Shown here: one piece after another, positions 5,868 through 8,697 of the stretch
Position numbering within the stretch: position 1 is the stretch's first letter
Layout: each line of letters opens with the position of its first letter
Assembly: GCA_947623855.1 (NCBI GenBank)
Contig: CANQHW010000043.1
Coordinates: 1-8,697 of the forward strand
Direction: 5' to 3'
Source of the DNA: an uncultured Bacilli bacterium
GTDB taxonomy: Bacteria > Bacillota_I > Bacilli_A > RF39 > UBA660
DNA: 8,697 nucleotides
Made by a program: the position numbers and the translations under genes
The notes under the pieces: model-generated
Told to the model about the DNA's origin: nothing
Seen by the model: only the letters and a program-made list of their open reading frames with translations
Database searches by the model: none

Positions 5868-6791
5868 TTATCGTTCTTTCTTTATTAAATTTAAATATAA
5901 TTCATAGTTTTGTCTTTGTTTTTTAGCAATTACTTGTAATATTAAACCGGTTACAAAGAAGAGTAAAGATATCATAATAGCAAAGCAACTAACGATTAAA
6001 CTAGGAAACTTTTCAACTAAGCCCGTGACAAAATAACCAACATAAGCGGGGATACCAATAATTATTCCAATTAATAAAGAGATAAAGGCACAGATATTAA
6101 AAAACATGGCGGGTTTATATTCTTTAAATAAGGACGCGATGGTTTTTAAGACTTTTAAGCCATCACTATAAGTATTTAGTTTAGAAACACTACCTTCGGG
6201 GCGATCACGATAGGAGACGGGGATTTCTACTAGTTTAAAGTTTTTATCTACTGCATGGATGGTCATTTCGGTTTCAATTTCAAAACCTTTAGATAAAACG
6301 GGGAATGCTTTAACAAACTCATAACTAAAAGCTCGGTAGCCAGTCATTATATCTTTAATATTATTTTTAAATAGTTTATTAATTAACCATCTAACTATAC
6401 GATTACCAAAGTTATGAAAGGGACGTTTATTTTCTTGAAAATATGTTGACGATAATCGATCTCCAATAACCATATCTGCTTGACCATCTAAGATGAGGTT
6501 ACACATTTCTTGGGCATTTTCGGCTGGATAGGTATCATCACCATCAATCATTAAGTAACAATCAGCATCAATTTCGCGAAACATTGTTCTAATAACATTA
6601 CCTTTTCCTTGACGATATTCATGTCTTACGATAGCTCCCGATGCTTTAGCAATTTTAGCAGTATCATCAGTGGAATTATTATCATAAACATAAATATCAG
6701 CATCAGGAAGAGCTTTTTTATAATCTTTTACAACTTTAGCAATGGTTTTAGCTTCATTATAACAGGGGATTAATACAGCAATTTTTTTCAT
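5868..6791 (-). CDS. GT2 polyprenyl-phosphate glycosyltransferase (DPM1/GtrB-like)
   Basis: A family 2 glycosyltransferase, expected to move a sugar from a nucleotide donor to polyprenyl phosphate on the inner face of the membrane. The catalytic GT-A domain spans residues 1-225: IPCYNEAKTI (8-17), YDNNSTDDT (36-44) for nucleotide binding, the DGDD metal-binding motif (83-86) followed by TYP, DIMTGYRAF (147-155), the acceptor-side GFEIETE (169-175), and the YRDRPEGSVSKLN loop (194-206). Two transmembrane segments at about 229-253 and 263-288 and a basic tail match membrane-bound polyprenyl-phosphate glucose/mannose synthases. The ATG at 6791 is preferred because GAGGTG lies four to six bases upstream. 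A GTG at 6803 would add four residues but has no ribosome site. It is 23 bases after a GT-C-like gene, a classical donor-synthase/transferase pairing. The sugar cannot be told from sequence. Confidence 0.92.
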   Translation of the reverse strand: MKKIAVLIPCYNEAKTIAKVVKDYKKALPDADIYVYDNNSTDDTAKIAKASGAIVRHEYRQGKGNVIRTMFREIDADCYLMIDGDDTYPAENAQEMCNLILDGQADMVIGDRLSSTYFQENKRPFHNFGNRIVRWLINKLFKNNIKDIMTGYRAFSYEFVKAFPVLSKGFEIETEMTIHAVDKNFKLVEIPVSYRDRPEGSVSKLNTYSDGLKVLKTIASLFKEYKPAMFFNICAFISLLIGIIIGIPAYVGYFVTGLVEKFPSLIVSCFAIMISLLFFVTGLILQVIAKKQRQNYELYLNLIKKER

Positions 6792-6814
6792 ATAGCACCT
6801 CACTTTTTATTATA

Positions 6815-8623
6815 CTATTTTTGTCTTTCTAATACAAACCCTATCATTAAAGGCATCGACATAATATAAGGAAGGGCGTAGCGGTAGTAGGTGTTAGCGG
6901 GACCAGCAATACATACTAATATAGAGATAAGAGCAGGTAAATATAAGACTATGTCTTTAATTCTTTTTTGATAAATAAGATACCCTATTAAAGTAAATAC
7001 CAACCAAGTATTAAGAGCAATATTAACTAGTAAACCTAAAATGGGAAGATAAGGATATGCCTCTCCAAACCCACTTAAGATATTTCTTAAACCTTCTAAA
7101 TTATTATAATGATAATTAAAGCCATTTTCGGTAATTCTTTTATCAAAGTTATGGTAAATATACCAATTAGTTTTTTCGGGATAGAAGAAACCATAAACAT
7201 TATTTATAGTAGCATCAATATAAGTATTGGGATGCATAAATAAACCTTTTAACCAAACATTAAAATAAGCGATTAAATCTTTTTTAGTAGCTTGGGGATT
7301 ATATTTATTTTTAACATTATCAGATAATTCCGGGTTATATCTTTCGGCAAGGGTATCATAAACTAAGACTTTATCTATGATTTTTTTATCATTAGATGAG
7401 ATATCTTGGCTATGATATTTTACTAAACGCGCAGTTTGTTGAAAAGGAATGGATAACATTTCGCGAATACTACCAGGAGTGATTTTAAAATAAGGAAGAA
7501 TTACTTTAGAATAAGTTGTGGATAATCCTAAAGTTATTAACAACACAATTAGTAATGGTTTCCATAATTTTTTCGTAGCAAGAATTAAGAAGGGAAAAGA
7601 TAGTACTACAACATATAAACCGTTATTGCGAAATAAGATTACGAGAAGCATTACGAATACTAGTTTAAAACCATCTTTAAAGGTTATTTTAGCTAATTTT
7701 AAAGTTTTATGTAACATAATTAAATAAAGGATAATCATACTAGAGAAGATTACATCTTTAACGCCGCTCATGGCATAAAAGGGAAATACTGGTACTAAAG
7801 CATAGATGGCTAAACATAGTAAAACCCATTTAATATTAATCTTCATATCTTTTAACATATATTTAAGAGAGTATGCTAAAATGCTAGATAAAATACTTAT
7901 TTGAATAATACTATATAAAAATAATCCTAGATTATCATTATGGATTTTATGTCCTAAAAATAAAGAGATGCCTAATAATAAAGTATGAATTACAGGGTGA
8001 TGGTTGGTTATTTGCATTTTTTCACTAATAAGAGGAACATAATCAGCATATTTTGTTCTTATACCGAAGAACTGACGGATTTGAAAGCTAGGGTCAGGGG
8101 ATAAAATGATGGGATAAAACGCTATTATATAGGGTGACCAAGCAAGAAGGATGATAAGCAGACTTATAAGAAAGGGATGATTTTTAAATAAAGTTATAAA
8201 TTTATTTTTTACATCTTTAAATTTATGATGATCAAGAAAATTAAAAAGAAAACTTAAGCCATAACTAAAGATAAAGTAATAACCTAAAAACTGTAAAGTA
8301 GCAAAGGAAAATTGAAGGAGATTACCAAAGATTAAAAATGAAGTTCCATAGTTCATATAACTAAAACCAAAAAGCATTAATAAACTAAAAATAGTGCTTA
8401 AAATGGGAATTATTTTGGTTTTAACGGGTTTCTTATATAAATATAATCTATAAAATAGTATAAATATAACTAATGTTCCAAACAAACCGGTTGTCAAACC
8501 GTTGTCAATAGCACTTGTCAATTCTAGAGATTGATTAAGATTGGTAAATAAGATTTTGGCATTAAAACAGATAGCGCAGATAGTACAAAAACTTTTAAGA
8601 CAAGATTTTATTTTTTCTTGCAT
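6815..8623 (-). CDS. Polytopic membrane protein, DUF6020/GT-C glycosyltransferase-like
   Basis: A 602-aa integral membrane protein with roughly 11-13 hydrophobic segments. The ATG at 8623 has TGAGGA five bases upstream. After four or five N-terminal helices comes a probable extracellular loop with SPDPSFQ (175-181), whose Asp177 sits where GT-C enzymes (PMT/ArnT type) keep a catalytic acid. It is followed by NHHPVIHT (207-214), GVKD (287-290) and FRNNG (331-335). Residues 380-525 form a large soluble, Trp/Tyr-rich domain (TNWYIYHNF, GFNYHYNNL). The C-terminus has more helices with GPANTYYRYALPYI (574-587). I recognise this pattern as the Firmicutes DUF6020 type, which is functionally uncharacterised; the GT-C assignment is inference from topology and motifs. 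The GT2 polyprenyl-phosphate sugar synthase directly downstream would supply the lipid-linked donor. Acceptors could be wall polymers, lipids or surface proteins. Confidence 0.85.
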   Translation of the reverse strand: MQEKIKSCLKSFCTICAICFNAKILFTNLNQSLELTSAIDNGLTTGLFGTLVIFILFYRLYLYKKPVKTKIIPILSTIFSLLMLFGFSYMNYGTSFLIFGNLLQFSFATLQFLGYYFIFSYGLSFLFNFLDHHKFKDVKNKFITLFKNHPFLISLLIILLAWSPYIIAFYPIILSPDPSFQIRQFFGIRTKYADYVPLISEKMQITNHHPVIHTLLLGISLFLGHKIHNDNLGLFLYSIIQISILSSILAYSLKYMLKDMKINIKWVLLCLAIYALVPVFPFYAMSGVKDVIFSSMIILYLIMLHKTLKLAKITFKDGFKLVFVMLLVILFRNNGLYVVVLSFPFLILATKKLWKPLLIVLLITLGLSTTYSKVILPYFKITPGSIREMLSIPFQQTARLVKYHSQDISSNDKKIIDKVLVYDTLAERYNPELSDNVKNKYNPQATKKDLIAYFNVWLKGLFMHPNTYIDATINNVYGFFYPEKTNWYIYHNFDKRITENGFNYHYNNLEGLRNILSGFGEAYPYLPILGLLVNIALNTWLVFTLIGYLIYQKRIKDIVLYLPALISILVCIAGPANTYYRYALPYIMSMPLMIGFVLERQK

Positions 8624-8697
8624 AAAATCCTCACATTCCTTTCACTTCGTTCAAGGCACACATAGTCATGAAAACATTGAATAAAATTTATTTTATA

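Noticed and set aside
6789..6803. GTG at 6803 as the start of the GT2 gene, giving four extra residues.
   Set aside because: No ribosome site precedes it; its own bases form the GAGGTG site for the ATG at 6791, after which the protein begins with the usual MKKIAVLIPCYNE.
7518..7727. A 69-codon open frame on the plus strand.
   Set aside because: Antisense shadow of the 602-aa membrane protein gene; no ribosome binding site or promoter.
8631..8669. A 12-codon frame on the minus strand (MTMCALNEVKGM) ending seven bases before the start of the 602-aa membrane protein, a possible leader peptide.
   Set aside because: No ribosome binding site precedes it, and it ends by chance-compatible overlap with the downstream gene's own TGAGGA site. 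The CACTTCGTTCAAGG stretch on the plus strand may be an intergenic repeat, but only one copy is in the window.

Overview
The window is a very AT-rich piece of chromosome with strong Shine-Dalgarno sites (AAGGAGG type), rho-independent terminators, and sortase and Cna-B surface proteins. It points to a low-GC Gram-positive bacterium (Bacillota; perhaps an uncultured gut Bacilli/Mollicutes-related lineage, which is inference). Tryptophan is encoded by TGG, and no TGA interrupts the long frames, so the standard bacterial code fits. All eight complete genes end in TAA or TAG. No tRNA, rRNA, CRISPR array, insertion sequence or phage module was seen.

Left part (1-1240): A gene start on the minus strand runs off the left edge; only its N-terminal hydrophobic segment is present. 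It is divergent from a 102-aa plus-strand hypothetical protein. The roughly 190-bp region between them holds a LexA-like palindrome and three copies of a CAATATGT half-site. A hairpin terminator follows. Next is a stand-alone gene for a 157-aa membrane-anchored protein with an extracellular beta-rich domain, with its own extended -10 promoter and a strong terminator at 1209-1237.

Middle (1251-4704, minus strand): This is a two-gene surface-display cassette. A 979-aa secreted adhesin carries an N-terminal Cys-Gln thioester domain, seven Cna-B-type domains in a row and an unusual C-terminal sorting signal (VPDTL, a short hydrophobic stretch, a KKK tail). The last 32 bases of this gene overlap a small sortase that starts at TTG. 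The sortase ribosome-binding site lies within the adhesin's transmembrane codons. The sortase has the expected His and Cys but no Arg after the Cys.

Right part (4849-8623, minus strand): Four closely packed genes form an apparent operon. In order of transcription they are a large polytopic membrane protein with GT-C/DUF6020-like motifs, a GT2 polyprenyl-phosphate glycosyltransferase, a small soluble protein with a Cys-His-Asp (transglutaminase/papain-like) signature, and a small two-TM protein. A terminator overlapping the last stop codon separates it from the adhesin gene.

Inferred joint picture: the GT2 loads a sugar onto polyprenyl phosphate, and the GT-C-like protein may transfer it to an extracellular acceptor such as a wall polymer or surface protein. 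The adjacent cassette makes a thioester adhesin and its dedicated sortase. A functional link between the two transcription units is not shown by the sequence.
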